Shown: positions 22,032 through 33,721 of the stretch, piece by piece
Position numbering within the stretch: position 1 is the first letter of the stretch
Layout of the letters: the number at the start of each line of letters is the position of its first letter
Source: Pteria penguin
Taxonomy: Eukaryota > Mollusca > Bivalvia > Pterioida > Pteriidae
NCBI GenBank assembly: GCA_035048485.1
Contig: CM068587.1
Coordinates: forward strand, 47,088,996-47,152,995
Reading direction: 5' to 3'
Length of the DNA stretch: 64,000 nt
Notes under the pieces: model-generated
Database searches by the model: none
The model's input: the letters and a program-made list of their open reading frames with translations, nothing else
Told to the model about the DNA's origin: nothing
Made by a program: the position numbers and the translations under genes

Positions 22032-22522
22032 TTAATATTCGATGGTATACTTTCGGCAATTTATTAATTAGTATATCAAGGATCCGAGCGATCATCAGTC
22101 AGTTACATAAATACCCATTTATTTGAAATAAGGGGAGGTTAGTTATGTTTAGTTTCCAATATCAAATTTAAAATAAATGATTTAAATGACAGGAATGCTT
22201 CAGAATTTGTGGTGAAAGGGGAATAACTGAAATAACGTTGGTCAACATAAATTAGGAAAGCAGGATAACTCTAGCTTACATAGAGAATTGATAGTTCTTA
22301 TAATAATTCTACTTATTACATTGGTTAGCTCGTATAACTGTTAACATAATGTTTTAAAAATCATTGCATCAAAATATCATATCGTTGCACACTTATGTAA
22401 TATTTATGACGATAAATACTGCATCACAGTGTGGTGTGTACCTCCGAGGATTTCACATAAAATTTTGTAATTAACCATAAACGAAGGCTGCCATCTCAGT
22501 TCATCGTATCATTATCTATCAT

Positions 22523-22690
<168 letters not shown>

Positions 22691-22949
22691 GCGCTTCTCT
22701 CCTGATCTGGAGGCCGGGGTTCGAGTCCCGCTCTGGTCATGCCGGTGTCATGTCTTTCGGATGACACAGTAAAAACCGAGGCCCCGTGTCGTGGTATGCA
22801 TGGTACGTTAAAGATCCCTCACTGCATCGGGTGGGTCCGTTGCAAAGGTCAAAATTTGCATGCCCCGCATCAGGCAAATGCCGTCACCATATACGTGAAA
22901 TATTCGTGGTGTGACGTACAACAAAAATCAATCAATCAATCAATCAATC
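22691..22949 (+). mobile_element. tRNA-derived SINE, family B
   Basis: Box B GGGGTTCGAGTCCC is followed by CTTTCGGATGACACAG, CGAGGCCCCGTGTCG, GGTACGTTAAAGATCCCTCA, GTCACCATATACGTGAAATA and a TCAATCAATC tail. The A box is weak. It is one of at least five copies in this window. Confidence 0.85.
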
Positions 22950-22957
22950 TAAATTCA

Positions 22958-23276
22958 TAGTCATACATGCAAATAATGTGAATACTCACATACAAATACT
23001 ATCTAATATCATAGTTATAAATACAAAAAAGAGAACATTCACATTCAAATACATCTAGTATCATATTTATACATACAAATTAAGTGAACATTCTCATACA
23101 AATACCATCTAATATCCTAATTAAACATACCAGTAAGGTGAACATTCATATAAAAAAATATCATCTAATATCATAGTCATACATACAATAAAGTGAACAA
23201 TCTCAGACAAATATCATCTAATCTCATAGTCATACACACAATAAAGTGAACATTCACATACAAATATCATCTAATA
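22958..23276. repeat. about 54-bp tandem repeat, interrupted array (left part)
   Basis: Units contain ATCATCTAATATCATAGT, CATACATACAATAAAGTGAA and CATTCACATACAA. Five to six copies are present. The array resumes at 25585 after a 2.3-kb insertion. Confidence 0.85.
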
Positions 23277-25584
23277 CACTGGCGGATTCAGAGGGGGGTC
23301 CCGACCCCCCCCCCCCTCCCTTTGAGATTCCTATAAATGACCTTCCAGAGAGAGAGAGAGAGGGGGGGGGGAGGAATCCACGCATAATAAACAATAGTAT
23401 AATATTTGTGTTATGCCGTCACTCAGAGCGCCGGTGCATGCTGTGTACGTATATACAGCTGCTCGCCGGATAAGGTTTGTCGTTTTAACGGTTTAGAACT
23501 GTCAAATTTTAATAATTGCTTTGCGAGATGCAATGCAACATAGTAAAACTCCCGATCAATGAGGCAAGTTTACACATGGTGAGTAGCCATGTTTTGCAAT
23601 TATGTCACCGTCAGACGGACATAAAGAAAATATATGCATATAAAATAATATAAAAGTAAATGAAAATAGTAAGTTTAACTTTTATACCCCTTGATGCTAC
23701 ATATTCAGGGGGCGAATCAAATGGTCGTTTTTTATGGGAGCAGACTCATTGAGTGGACAAAGAGTCGCTTCGATAAGTTATATTTCTTTTTTTTTCTGTT
23801 TTGTAAATGAGAGATTTCTATTCAAACCATACCTATTCTTTAATGATATTGATAAAGATCCAATTGCCTTAAAACTTGGAACATGACAACCTCCCTATAA
23901 AACGTGATGCGTAGACAAATGAAAAAATTCGCCCGAATTTCCTCTAAACTTTATGAACTTTTATGAACAACGCCTCAATTTGTTTATACATATTATACAA
24001 TCTAATTACTTATTTGAGTGTAGAAATGAGATTAAAATTGGTAAATCTAGACTTAAAATGTACAAACAAAGTATTTTCCGAATTTTGTAGGACTAAGACG
24101 ATAAAGTTAGGAGTAGGAACGGTTAGGTAAATATTTATAGGAGTTTTTTATTCATAGCACTAAAATGTTACTGCACCCTCTTCATATGTTTGGTGTGGCT
24201 ATGATCTTTTCCTTACATTGTTTCGTCGTATTAAATGTTACATACAGAGGGTAATATTATGTAAGTTTGTATGTTTTGGACAATCGTGGCGGTGTGGCTA
24301 GTTAAACAGGAGACGTTCACTCCCCCAACAGAATCTTTATAAAACATTTTAGAGCACGACTCAGTGCTCCAAAGTGACTATGTGCTCGAACTCGAAGTTT
24401 ATCGAGGTTATAGAATATCTGGAGCATGACAGCGTGCTCCAACCTCGAGTATGTTCTCCAAAATTTCAAAATCGGATAGGACCATATTCAGAACCGTGTT
24501 GTATGCACTTACAGGAATCGGGATCGAAAGCGAAAAGATTATAACCTCATCCGTACTCAAACTCAAGAGTGAGTAGGGGTTTGGAGTTTGAATACAGGCT
24601 TAGAATCGAACACTCGTAAAGTTTTTTTTTAGCTCGGGTGCTGGTCTCACTTCTAAATTTCAGGGACCCATGCATGATCACTGTGGTACATTGTTGTGAG
24701 TGCCACAGATACATGACTTTATTCACTTTCGTATAACGTTTTGAACATTTGCAGTTAAAATGTCAGTAATCTTAATGTATTGTACATTATAACTTTAGAT
24801 ACGATTGACCCAAAAGTTTTAAGTAGTATCCCAGGCTATAAAAAGACAAAACCGTATAGGGATTATATCGCAATACGAATTTTGAGCAAATGCATCGCAA
24901 TATGCCATACGATATGCCGATGCACGCTTACGCAATAATTTCAAACATACACGTTTCAAGTACATGCACATGTTCTACTAAAGCGATATGTAAAGCTATG
25001 TGTGATTAGGATGCCTCCCACATTTTTGGGTTTAACCGTTCTTGCTCCTAGAATTTGTGGATTAATGTCAACTAAAAGTAGCATTATAGATAATTACATG
25101 CATTAAACGTACTTTCTTTTTAAGTGTTGTTGATTGATGAAGTGCATTAAAGTCATTTCTAACATATGAAATATTCAAATAATGTATAAGAAATAATACT
25201 CAACAATATGTTTATGTCACTCAATACCCGACTTGGTAAAAATAGTACAGTTGTCGACGGATCACGTCTTTTTGAATTTGCTGTATGTAATGAGGTAGAG
25301 AGTGTTCGAAAGGCAAATAAAATAGCCTTAGAATGAAACCATTTATATGTTATATTGTAACTTAAATACTCTAAAATCTTAATTATTGTATAGAAAACTT
25401 GGCATTCTCTCATAATTTTTGGCTTAGTAACGGACTGCTCCTATAAAAACGACTATTTAATTCGCCCCCCCTGATATTGAGGTTCTTTACGTGTAAAGTG
25501 AGCGGATTTACCTAAAATAGAGCAATGTTGATTTTGCGGGGAAATGCCGACTACCCCTTTTAAAAATTTCTAGATCCGCCCATG
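23277..25584. mobile_element. hAT5-type non-autonomous element, 2.3 kb, TSD TAATA
   Basis: The left end CACTGGCGGATTCAGAGG and the right end, inverted, CATGGGCGGATCTAGA match the autonomous copy at 7638. TAATA is duplicated at 23272-23276 and 25585-25589. The 54-bp satellite continues on the other side, which proves insertion. No transposase is present; 1.77 kb of its length is a second, nested element. Confidence 0.85.
23705..25474. mobile_element. nested inverted-repeat element, 1.77 kb, TSD TAT
   Basis: The left end TCAGGGGGCGAATCAAATGG continues with TCGTTTTTTATGGGAGCAG. The right end inverted reads TCAGGGGGGGCGAATTAAAT then AGTCGTTTTTATAGGAGCAG. Arms are about 45 bp with few mismatches. 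TAT flanks both ends. The interior (about 23760-25430) contains no recognisable gene. The superfamily is uncertain. Confidence 0.75.
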
Positions 25585-25630
25585 TAATACCATAGTTATA
25601 CATACAAGAAAGTGAACATTGTAAATATAT
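25585..25630. repeat. 54-bp satellite, right remnant
   Basis: TAATACCATAGTTATACATA followed by CAAGAAAGTGAACATT continues the array broken at 23276. Confidence 0.7.
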
Positions 25631-25697
25631 CTACTAACAAGGATTTTCTTAAATGAGCTCATATATATTGGCATTGTACGAATCTAAATTGCCGTTT

Positions 25698-25910
25698 CTC
25701 TCTCTCTCTCTCTCTCTTTCATTTCTTCCATTATTCTTCATTACTTTCTTTTTCTCTTTTTTTACTTGTTTTCTTTTTTTTTTTTTTCTTTTTTTTTTTT
25801 TGCTTTCCTTTTTTTTCTTTTGTTTAAAAGAAAATGGGGGGGGGGGGGTTATTTTTTGTTTCTTGTTTTTATATTTAATTTTTATTATTTATTAATTTGT
25901 ATTTTATTAT
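25698..25910. repeat. pyrimidine-rich tract with (CT)n and G-run
   Basis: About 20 bases of CT repeat lead into a T-rich tract with a poly-G patch near 25840 and an ATT run near 25910. Reading frames here are low-complexity Phe/Ser. Confidence 0.8.
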
Positions 25911-26574
25911 TATTATTATTATTATAATTGTGATGTAGGTTTTTTGTGGGTTGTTGTTGATGTTGTTTTTCAGTATATATAGTCATAATCACCCCAAAAT
26001 TTGTATCTGCTTCTCAAGGGTAGAAATCACATTGAAAAGAAAGAAAAATGGAAAGGAAGTGAAATAAATTATATTCGCTTAGTTGGTGATTTCGTAATTA
26101 AGAGTTAACACCCCTCCCCACCCCCAAATAAAAAAAAAATGAAATAAATAAAGAAAATTAAAAAAAAACATAAAAAAATCCAAAAACGCACGATTCAAAT
26201 GAGTTACACGTGTCATGTCATGTTTTTGTAAATTCATGATGTTGTATCTTTCTGTGTTGTATCATGATGTTGTATCTTTCTGTGTTGTATCTAAGTTTAA
26301 TGTGTATCATGGACATTTTACTGGCTTTGTTCACGAAACCTAAAGAGATGACACTGTTTATCATTACCCGTAAGTTTATTCTCACAAAACACTTGTTTGA
26401 TCATGTTGGAATAAAATTTACAAAACAAATAACTTCAAGACTGATTGTCAGTCATTCATAATAAAATTACAACACTCTTTTCATCTTTAATGCTACTATG
26501 TTATAAATGACAACAAAAATAAAATTCTGTTTATCTTTAGTCTCCTTGTGTGTCTTTTGCTTGTACTGCGTTTG

Positions 26575-26800
26575 CGATGAGTGGGAAGGTGGGCCCGTAA
26601 ACCGGTTAACCACACCAATTGTTTATCTTTTGTTACTCAACTGGCCGTCCTAAGTCGGTATCGCATCTGTCGTACAATCAATAGTTTTGTAATGTCATTA
26701 CATGTATTTCATTACTTGTTATCAACTTTTATTGTACATCTCATTGGTTTCTATATCCCTACAGCTAAGTCAGATGTATTTTCCTTCCCCTTCCATTCTT
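26575..26800 (+). repeat. dispersed repeat, copy 1 of 3
   Basis: GATGAGTGGGAAGGT, CCCGTAAACCGGTTAACCAC, CCGTCCTAAGTCGGTATCG and CTAAGTCAGATGT recur wholly or partly near 35825-36030 and 59345-59500. The element class is not recognised. Confidence 0.5.
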
Positions 26801-26913
26801 GTGTACCTCTGTTTCTCATGAGGTAAATTTTCACTTAAGATATCAAATATGCAGTTGCGAACGTGGATTCAGGGTCAGCCAGTTCGGGGGGTTTTTTTTT
26901 TTTGAGTCTTTAA

Positions 26914-27466
26914 AGTTGTATACCCTACAGTTCGGTATAATTTCAAAAATTAAAGCATGTAAAACAAAAACTATATTTTTCTCGTATGGCTGAAGTTAGT
27001 AAATTTGCGTGAATAACATTTTTTGTTGCTTCAAACCTTCGGAGATATCAAAATAAAAAGAACATACTTTGTAAATAAAGAGGGTATTCCATAAATACAA
27101 CTGTAACCTGACTTCGCGCATGCGTAGTTTAATCAAAACAAATACGACGAAGAGAGATTCCAAAAGAAAAAAAAATTCAGTAAATACTAAATTTAGCAGA
27201 CTTGAATGCAGATTTTCAAAGTTACTCGTCAAATTTATTTACCTCGCCCTCCATGATGCGGCTTCCAAATTAGATCACGTGAAAAGTTGGTTGTAAACAT
27301 TCTGTTTACAAACATCGCGTTTTACACAGCCGTATCTCACTAAATACGACGAAATTGATCACAACATTTGCAAAGGCCTTTTTAAAATATGTTTTAGGCT
27401 TATACATATAATAAAAACAGTTAAGAATAAATTTACCTATAATATGCGAACATAGGGTATACAGCT
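26914..27466. mobile_element. piggyBac-type MITE, full copy 2 (553 bp, inverted)
   Basis: It is flanked by TTAA (26910-26913 and 27467-27470). It begins AGTTGTATACCCTACAG and ends CATAGGGTATACAGCT. It runs opposite to copy 1 at 21456 and matches it throughout, including CGCATGCGTAGT and TTGATATCTCCGAAGG-type internal segments. Confidence 0.85.
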
Positions 27467-27724
27467 TTAAAATTACTATACAATAATAAAATAGATATGA
27501 TAGATATTATTATATTGTGGCGGCACCCCTTCGCCTGTTACGCTCTAGCTGCACGCAATGATCCATCGAATCTGATCGACATTCCTCTTGGATATTCATT
27601 GCGCTTTAATGCAGGTTTTCGCAAAGTCATCCTCCTCGTTTGGTAAGATATTCGCAAATTTTGCAACCGATCCGGTAGAAAACCTTTTTTCCCTTTTAAC
27701 CTCTACTCCCAAGTAAGATACTGA

Positions 27725-27814
27725 CCTGTTCTGCAGCCAGTAAGCTACTATATAAACTTCTTTGCTCCTTGTATCTTGTAAAACACTGGCCAGTTCTTGC
27801 TGCTGATACGCCAT
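27725..27814 (-). CDS. candidate orphan exon, unknown protein
   Basis: ATG at 27814 opens 30 codons (MAYQQQELASVLQDTRSKEV, YIVAYWLQNR) ending at a good donor AACAG|GTCAGT. The frame stays open to 27596. I do not recognise the peptide. No partner exon was identified, so it may be part of an unseen gene, a transposon relic or chance. Confidence 0.25.
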
Positions 27815-28359
27815 ATATACTATAACAGGTTTGTTCTCATGAAAGCAAATACTAACGTGATAATTGTCGCTTACTTGTATGCATTGAAACGAATATGGTG
27901 ACAGAGTGTTCGAAATGTTTATGAGAAGGGATACTTATAAAGAATACGCAAGATAGTAATTACTGATTGACCGTTTTGACTCGAGCTTTTATACACATCA
28001 TTCTTTTGTTCTCCAGTGGGGCAGAAAATCTGCCCAAGTTTAAAACAATAGATTTGGTAGGTGACTGAAATACAAAACATGGATGGAATGAATATTTGCG
28101 ATCTAACGTATCAGAGAAATGGAAGCAGGAGCTGGTAAAATCTTCTTAAACATGGTGAATCAATCCGGGATAAACTGCACTAAACCATACGGTCATTACA
28201 CGTATATATGTTATGATCATGATTCATTATTACCTATGGTTCTGTAACGTTGCTGGTGGACCGTTAGTTCCCAAGGATAATCAAAAGCCCACTTTTCAGC
28301 GCTTCTGTAATAATCCGGTATATATATACTTTATAATTCACTATGTTTGTAAATTATTC

Positions 28360-28515
28360 TTAAACTAAGGAGTATCTCCTTCATGTATAGCTCTGTCCTT
28401 AAATAGGATTACAGCTTTAACTTTTATTATCAATTTGACCCTCAAACGTTTATTCTTTGAATTTCCACAGTTTTGGCCTTGGGCATCACTGAAGAGATAC
28501 AAGTCGTGGGAATGG
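28360..28515 (+). other. Penelope-type tail with dead hammerhead
   Basis: AACTAAGGAGTATCTCC and TAGCTCTGTCCTTA occur here and at 53510-53550. Both are followed about 100 bases later by GGGCAYCACTGAAGAGA. In this copy GCATCACTGAAGA (28483-28495) is intact but the second core box GAAA has decayed to GTGGGAA, so no catalysis is expected. Confidence 0.5.
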
Positions 28516-28894
28516 TTTAATAAACATATATATGTTCCGTCATTTTAATGAATTCAGTGGTGTGACGTTATTCTGTTTTATCTGTAATGTTTGAGAGAGG
28601 AACCGGACTCCTGCTCCCTGAATGACTCTATATATTTGAATTGTCGTAATATTATTGGTGTCTTTTGATTCAATACGAAATTTATTCCAAAGCATCAGAA
28701 TTTTCTGGATTGTGAACCATTGATGGTTTCAGAACAAAACCCATTCAGTGATAAAATCTATTGAACAGTTGACTTGTATGTTTTTCCGCACTTTTTACTT
28801 ACGAATAGACCCATCCACAGAAGCGGGGAGTTTTTACAACTTCTACAGTGACATGGGATTCAGTTTCTGATGCACTAATCAAGTCATTGTAGCA

Positions 28895-29151
28895 CAATAG
28901 ATCAGATACTCGGTCTGTTACCGAGAGGTCCCTGGTTCGACTCCCGTCGTGGACATACTAATGTCCTGTCCTTCGGATGAAGCAGTGAAAACCGAACTCC
29001 CCTGTCACGGTAGGCATGGCACGTAAGAAATTCCTCACTGCTTCAGGTGAGTCTGTTACAAAGACATAAAATTCTGAGCAATGCATCAGGCTGATGTCGT
29101 AATCATATCTACGTAAAATAATCGTGAAGTGACGTAAAACAGTCAATCAAT
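28895..29151 (+). mobile_element. tRNA-derived SINE, family B
   Basis: Box B CTGGTTCGACTCCC is followed by CTGTCCTTCGGATGAAGCAG, the CATGGCACGTAAGAAATTCC region, GCATCAGGCTGATGTCG, GTGAAGTGACGTAAAAC and a TCAATCAATC tail. Confidence 0.8.
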
Positions 29152-29449
29152 CTGACTCGCTCATCCAATGGATAGGACACATTCCAGTCGCTTTGGGGTC
29201 GAAGAAAAGACTCCTCCGTCAGAGCCAATATCGCTAAAGACTACAGCATCACTAAAGAACACATGTACTCGGATAGTTTTCATTGCATTGAAATCAAACT
29301 GGTAAAATTCAACACTAATACGCAAACAAAACAATTTAAACGAAATTATTTATTAGTGATAGACACACAATTGATGATAAATACAAACGTGATTACCAAT
29401 ACACATTGTTATACATACATATTTTATATGAAATGCTTATTTTCAAAAG

Positions 29450-29455
29450 TTTATT
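29450..29455 (-). other. AATAAA poly(A) signal of the G-gamma gene
   Basis: The plus-strand TTTATT reads AATAAA on the minus strand, 82 bases past the G-gamma stop codon. Its spacing fits a short 3' UTR. Confidence 0.5.
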
Positions 29456-29504
29456 GATGAAATACCTGATATGATTTTCATTATTCAAATGTCAACGTAC
29501 TTTC

Positions 29505-29524
29505 ACTTTCACTTTCACTTTCAA
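29505..29524. repeat. (CTTTCA)n hexamer repeat
   Basis: Three to four CTTTCA units lie in the 3' UTR region of the G-gamma gene. Confidence 0.7.
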
Positions 29525-29536
29525 ACAAACTTCTAG

Positions 29537-29737
29537 CTAGGATATCGTGCAAAGTCCTTTGTCTTTAAATGGATTTTCTCCCTGTGTACTGAAGCCACGG
29601 ACAAGTACATCTTTCTCCTGGTGCTTTTGACAATAAGTCAAAATGTCTTTGACGCAGTCGGATACTAAATGCCGCTCAATGGACGCTTCCGTACGAAGTT
29701 GTTCTAAAATCTTCTGTTGCTGTTGAATCTTGTTCAT
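29537..29737 (-). CDS. heterotrimeric G-protein gamma subunit, complete
   Basis: The 66-residue protein opens MNKIQQQQKILEQLRTEASI, giving the N-terminal coiled-coil helix that pairs with G-beta. It continues with ERHLVSDCVKDILTYCQKH and ends ENPFKDKGLCTIS. The NPF motif and C-terminal CaaX box are family hallmarks. CTIS ends in serine, which in known gamma subunits favours farnesylation over geranylgeranylation. The length is typical (65-75). The whole CDS lies in one exon, whereas many animal gamma genes split it. An acceptor AATGCAG lies 19 bases before the ATG, so a 5' UTR intron is likely. No damage is seen; it looks functional. Confidence 0.95.
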   Translation of the reverse strand: MNKIQQQQKILEQLRTEASIERHLVSDCVKDILTYCQKHQEKDVLVRGFSTQGENPFKDKGLCTIS

Positions 29738-29756
29738 GTTGAATACTTGGCTGTAC
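29738..29756 (-). other. 5' UTR start of the G-gamma coding exon after a splice acceptor
   Basis: On the minus strand TTTATAATGCAG|GTACAGCC precedes the ATG at 29737. The first non-coding exon was not located upstream. Confidence 0.55.
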
Positions 29757-29957
29757 CTGCATTATAAAAGGGAAGATAAATCAGTCGAAAAGGAAATAAG
29801 TAAGAAACAATGATAGATAAACAGAGAGAAAGAAATAAGAAACAAACAAAACAAAATCAAAGAAAGAAAGAAAGAAAAAATAATAATGAATGATAAAGAA
29901 AGATAGAAGAAAAGGATAAAAATCATATTCTTGGTAATCCCTCGTAAGTTCGGTTGG

Positions 29958-30118
29958 CCAGTTGATTAGTATTTTACGTCGCTTTCAACAATTTTTCAGT
30001 TATATCTCGACATGGAAGCAGGAGGTAACCGACCTCTTAAACACAGTGGCGCAATCCGGGAATCGAACCCGGATCACCTGTCCAGGTAGCAAAGTACTTA
30101 ACCACTACACAAAGTCTG
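29958..30118 (-). mobile_element. SINE family A (tRNA head, conserved 3' tail)
   Basis: On the minus strand GATCCGGGTTCGATTCCCGG (box B), GAGGTCGGTTACCTCCTGCT, CATGTCGAGATATAACTGAA and GTTGAAAGCGACGTAAAA are visible. The tail resembles the META-core tails reported from bivalve SINEs; that link is from memory. Confidence 0.85.
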
Positions 30119-30124
30119 TCCCTT

Positions 30125-30750
30125 TCCCCATGAATGAAATCGATCAACATATAAAAGCAAAACCACCTGCTCTTTGTCTAGTGGTTCACAGGAAAATATA
30201 ATTTTTACGCATTATCTATAGCGCTTAAAGCGTTAATCATATACGATAAATATTGATGCATGAAATACTAAGTAAATAATAATATCAATAAATTGCTTAA
30301 TCAATCAATTACTAAATGAGACAAAAATCGTAGCAAGTTTTTATCAGATTTTTGTTTGGTTCTTGTTTAACATCAAGGTCTGAGTATAGCGCCCATTTGT
30401 TGGCTCCCAATGTTTGTCGCTTAAAAACATCTGCATCCACTTGTTCCGACCAGAATTCAAACCTAGTATTGATCAATGATAGAGAATGAAATTAGTTCCT
30501 GTGATGCTACCTCAATTGATCATCGAAGCCCCAACTTTGAAGTGTTCTATTACAAACTGATCCAGCAATTCTTAAAAATAAGGGGAAAAGGGGGTGGGGG
30601 TTAGGTTGGGGTACCATTCACGGTAAAATTTCTATCGACAGGGGTATTGTAACTTTGAGACCCCACTTTCCTCTAGCCCCTAACGATACAGATTATTTCA
30701 AACTGTATTACTTTTAAAGAGTGTCTCTAGTTTATATATAAAATTGTTCA
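30125..30750. other. no feature recognised
   Basis: Ordinary AT-rich DNA with a G-rich patch near 30585-30610. I see no exon with convincing splice sites. Confidence 0.5.

Positions 30751-30753
<3 letters not shown>

Positions 30754-30790
<37 letters not shown>
30754..30790. repeat. (GA)n microsatellite
   Basis: An uninterrupted AG run of about 36 bases. Confidence 0.9.
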
Positions 30791-30792
<2 letters not shown>

Positions 30793-31075
30793 ACATGAAG
30801 TTTCGTAAAACAAATTTGATACGGTATGACGCACTGCTCGTTTGAAATTTACAACTTTGTTCACAACAAAATGTTAGGCGTCGATGGGGAATGACTTCTG
30901 TGAAAACAGAAATGTGTTGGTCAAAAAGCATGTATCTATGTTGGTGAAAAAGTAGGTAACAGTAAGGAAAGCCGTCTTTTTTTAAATTGATTCCCTTAAT
31001 TTCAAATTTAACTCACCCCTACTTTATATATAGACAACAACAATTTCTTGGAAACGTCAAATGGTATGGACAGTT

Positions 31076-31230
31076 TTATGTAAAAAAAAACAAAACCAAA
31101 ACAAAAGAAAAAAAAAACCAAACAAAAAAAAAAAAAAAAAAAACAGAATAAAACAAAAACCCCAACCAAACAAACAAAAAACCCACTAGCCAATGATTTA
31201 AGTATGTACAAAAAAAAAAAATAACTCCTC
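31076..31230. repeat. A-rich / CAAAA low-complexity tract
   Basis: Runs of A with CAAAA and CCAAAC units. The hydrophobic minus-strand frames here are artefacts. Confidence 0.85.
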
Positions 31231-31239
31231 GTAGCAGGC

Positions 31240-32160
31240 TTTCACAAAATATAAAATAACATCGTAAAATAAAACTTGGGATGGCATTGGGAAAACAAAA
31301 TTTGTGCAAGTACGCACAGAGGAGTTCGTTCTGAAGAAAATATTTCTTGTGTTGCGATATCTTGTGTTTTTAGTTTCACTCAATTTAACATCAGTATGAA
31401 TATTTTATTCATTTGTTTAGAAAAAGATTAATATTGCTTTGTTTCAAAATTACAGCTCCCCAGTGGACGAGGAAGAAAATGCATTTGTGAGCTATAAATA
31501 ATAGTAAAGCAATGTGGTTTGACAAATTTTATAAAGTATGACATACATAACCATAAAATTTAGAAATTCAGATGAAAAAGGACGACCATGGGAAAAGGGG
31601 TTGTTCGCTAGTGGCATACATATCAATTAACGAATTCTGTTGGAAAGAAGAATCACATCTTGCAAAGATTCGTGAAAAGATCAAGCCTTGATATTACCGA
31701 ATTTCTTCCACAAAAACACATAAAAATGATATACATATTCACACAGTTTAGTAAACACAGGTCGAACGAGAAAGGATGGGTGGGAGGAGAGTTGCTGAAC
31801 CCACGCAGGGTTCTTTTTCAGTGTTGAAATTTACCTACATATATAGTTATATCTGTATTTCATATACTTACTAGCACATATATGCTGTTCCTAACAACAC
31901 AACCGACGTCATATCAATGTGTCATAAGAGATTAAAATATCATAGACTTAAATAGAATAAAATATTGAAATACATAGGTTGAATAACACTGAATGTTTAA
32001 TTTTTCATGTATATAAATTCTCTGCTAGAAATTAAATTAATGTGATGTTATGATAAAATAATAAAATATATCATGTTAAAACACATTTTGATTCACAGTG
32101 AAAATTGAACCCAGGCTTGTATTCAGAAATCTGTCGAGAGCGTATCCACCCAATGAAATT
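31240..32160. other. no feature recognised
   Basis: AT-rich DNA without repeat family matches or splice-bounded open frames that I can support. Confidence 0.45.
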
Positions 32161-32162
32161 TC

Positions 32163-32289
32163 CTCAAGGGGGTCCAGATATGTTTTGTGTGTAAAATTAC
32201 TTATTTCCATCGAAAATAACAAGAAAAGTAATTTTCGCCGAATTTCAGGGTGGGTCCAGAGTCGGTGTATATCTCTGGATCCGCCCATG
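32163..32289. mobile_element. hAT5-type MITE, 127 bp, TSD ATTTC
   Basis: The right end TCTGGATCCGCCCATG is followed by ATTTC (32290-32294). The left end is degenerate (CTCAAGGGGGTCCAGA) and preceded by ATTTC (32158-32162). The duplication supports the boundary even though the left terminus is diverged. Confidence 0.7.
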
Positions 32290-32920
32290 ATTTCTCCTTG
32301 CGTTACGAGGTCTTGAAGTCAGTGCTTTAATCATCGGGATACAATCATAATTGCTTTCCCGAGAACGTCAATTAGGCTCCTCGCCTTTATATAGTTAATC
32401 AAGGTTTCTGATACTTTGATGAGTATCAATGTAATGGAACGTAATATGTTTGTCAATCACCGAGTTTCATGGTTCCAGATAAATCATTTAGATCCGGATC
32501 CTATGAACCGTTTTAATTCTCTATTTATTCAATAATGTTGCTGGTTTCAGAGACTATAAACCACTGCACTCCGACCTAGTGTACTGAGTTTATGCAAGTC
32601 TCGGTTCGAAATCCAATTTCCCCAACTGCGTTTATAGGCCCAAGGGTTCACAATGTATCTACCGAAGAGGCTGTCTTGTTCAGTATTTTTTTTTAAATTC
32701 TAGATCTTTTTTCTTAAAATTAACATGTAGCTAACGAATAGGGATTCTTTGGTCTTTCTATCCATAATACAATTTAGAAGCTTTGTTGTATTTGTACTTT
32801 CATGTATTTCGTAATATAGGTATTAAATCCTCAATCAGATTTAATCATCAATGCTTTCGTTCATGGTATTGTTATTCGATTTCTGTTTGTCTTTATTGTT
32901 AGTGGGAAGTGGGAAGTCAT

Positions 32921-32921
32921 G

Positions 32922-32957
<36 letters not shown>
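32921..32957. repeat. (GA)n with G-run
   Basis: About 25 bases of GA followed by a poly-G stretch. Confidence 0.85.
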
Positions 32958-33109
32958 CTTGTTTTTAAACCTGGTGGCATAGTTTAATGCGCAATTTGAT
33001 AGGTAATTTACATCGCATCTCGTTCCTGATATGTTTAAGGTGTCGATTAAAATAAAAAAAATGTAAGTCATTTAACGATTTTACGATGTTCATGTATACC
33101 TTAGGTATA

Positions 33110-33720
33110 CAGGACCTTGGCAACAAGTTTAAATCTTACGGCAACGACTTTTGACCTCTCGGCAAAGAGGAATCTAAACAACGAGTCTTACTTCTCGTTC
33201 TATATATCTTGCAAAAACGAGTCTAACCCTCTCAACGAGTCTAAATTTCTTGGCAATGTGTCAAGACCTCATAGCGACGAGTTAGGACATCTCAGCAACG
33301 AGTTTAGACATCTCTGCAACAAATTAAGACCTCATAGCGACGAGTTTAGATATCTCGACGATGAGTTTATACATCTGGCCAAAAACGAGTCTAAACCTTT
33401 CAATAAATAGTCAAGACCTCTCGGCAACGAGTCAAGAATTCTCGACAATGAGTATGGACCTCTTAGCAACGAGTCTAGACCTCTCAGTAATGAGCCTAAA
33501 CCTCTCAGTAACGAGTCTATACCTCTCAACAGCGAGTTTAGACGTCTCAGCAACGAGTTTCGACCTCGCGGTAACAAGTCAAGGCACTTCAGCAACGAGT
33601 TTAGATCTCTTAAGCAACGACTTAAGACTTCTCGGCAACGAGTATAAAACTCTCGGCAACGAGTATAAAACTCTCGGCAACGAGTCAAGCACGCTGCTTA
33701 GTGAGCTACAATTGCTCGGT
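33110..33720. repeat. 21-bp minisatellite, about 28 copies
   Basis: The unit is CTCGGCAACGAGTCTAGACC-like, 21 bases. As 21 is divisible by three, both strands give long open frames with 7-residue repeats (SLDLSVT-like and LLRGLDS-like). I see no splice or start context for either. Confidence 0.9.
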
Positions 33721-33721
33721 G

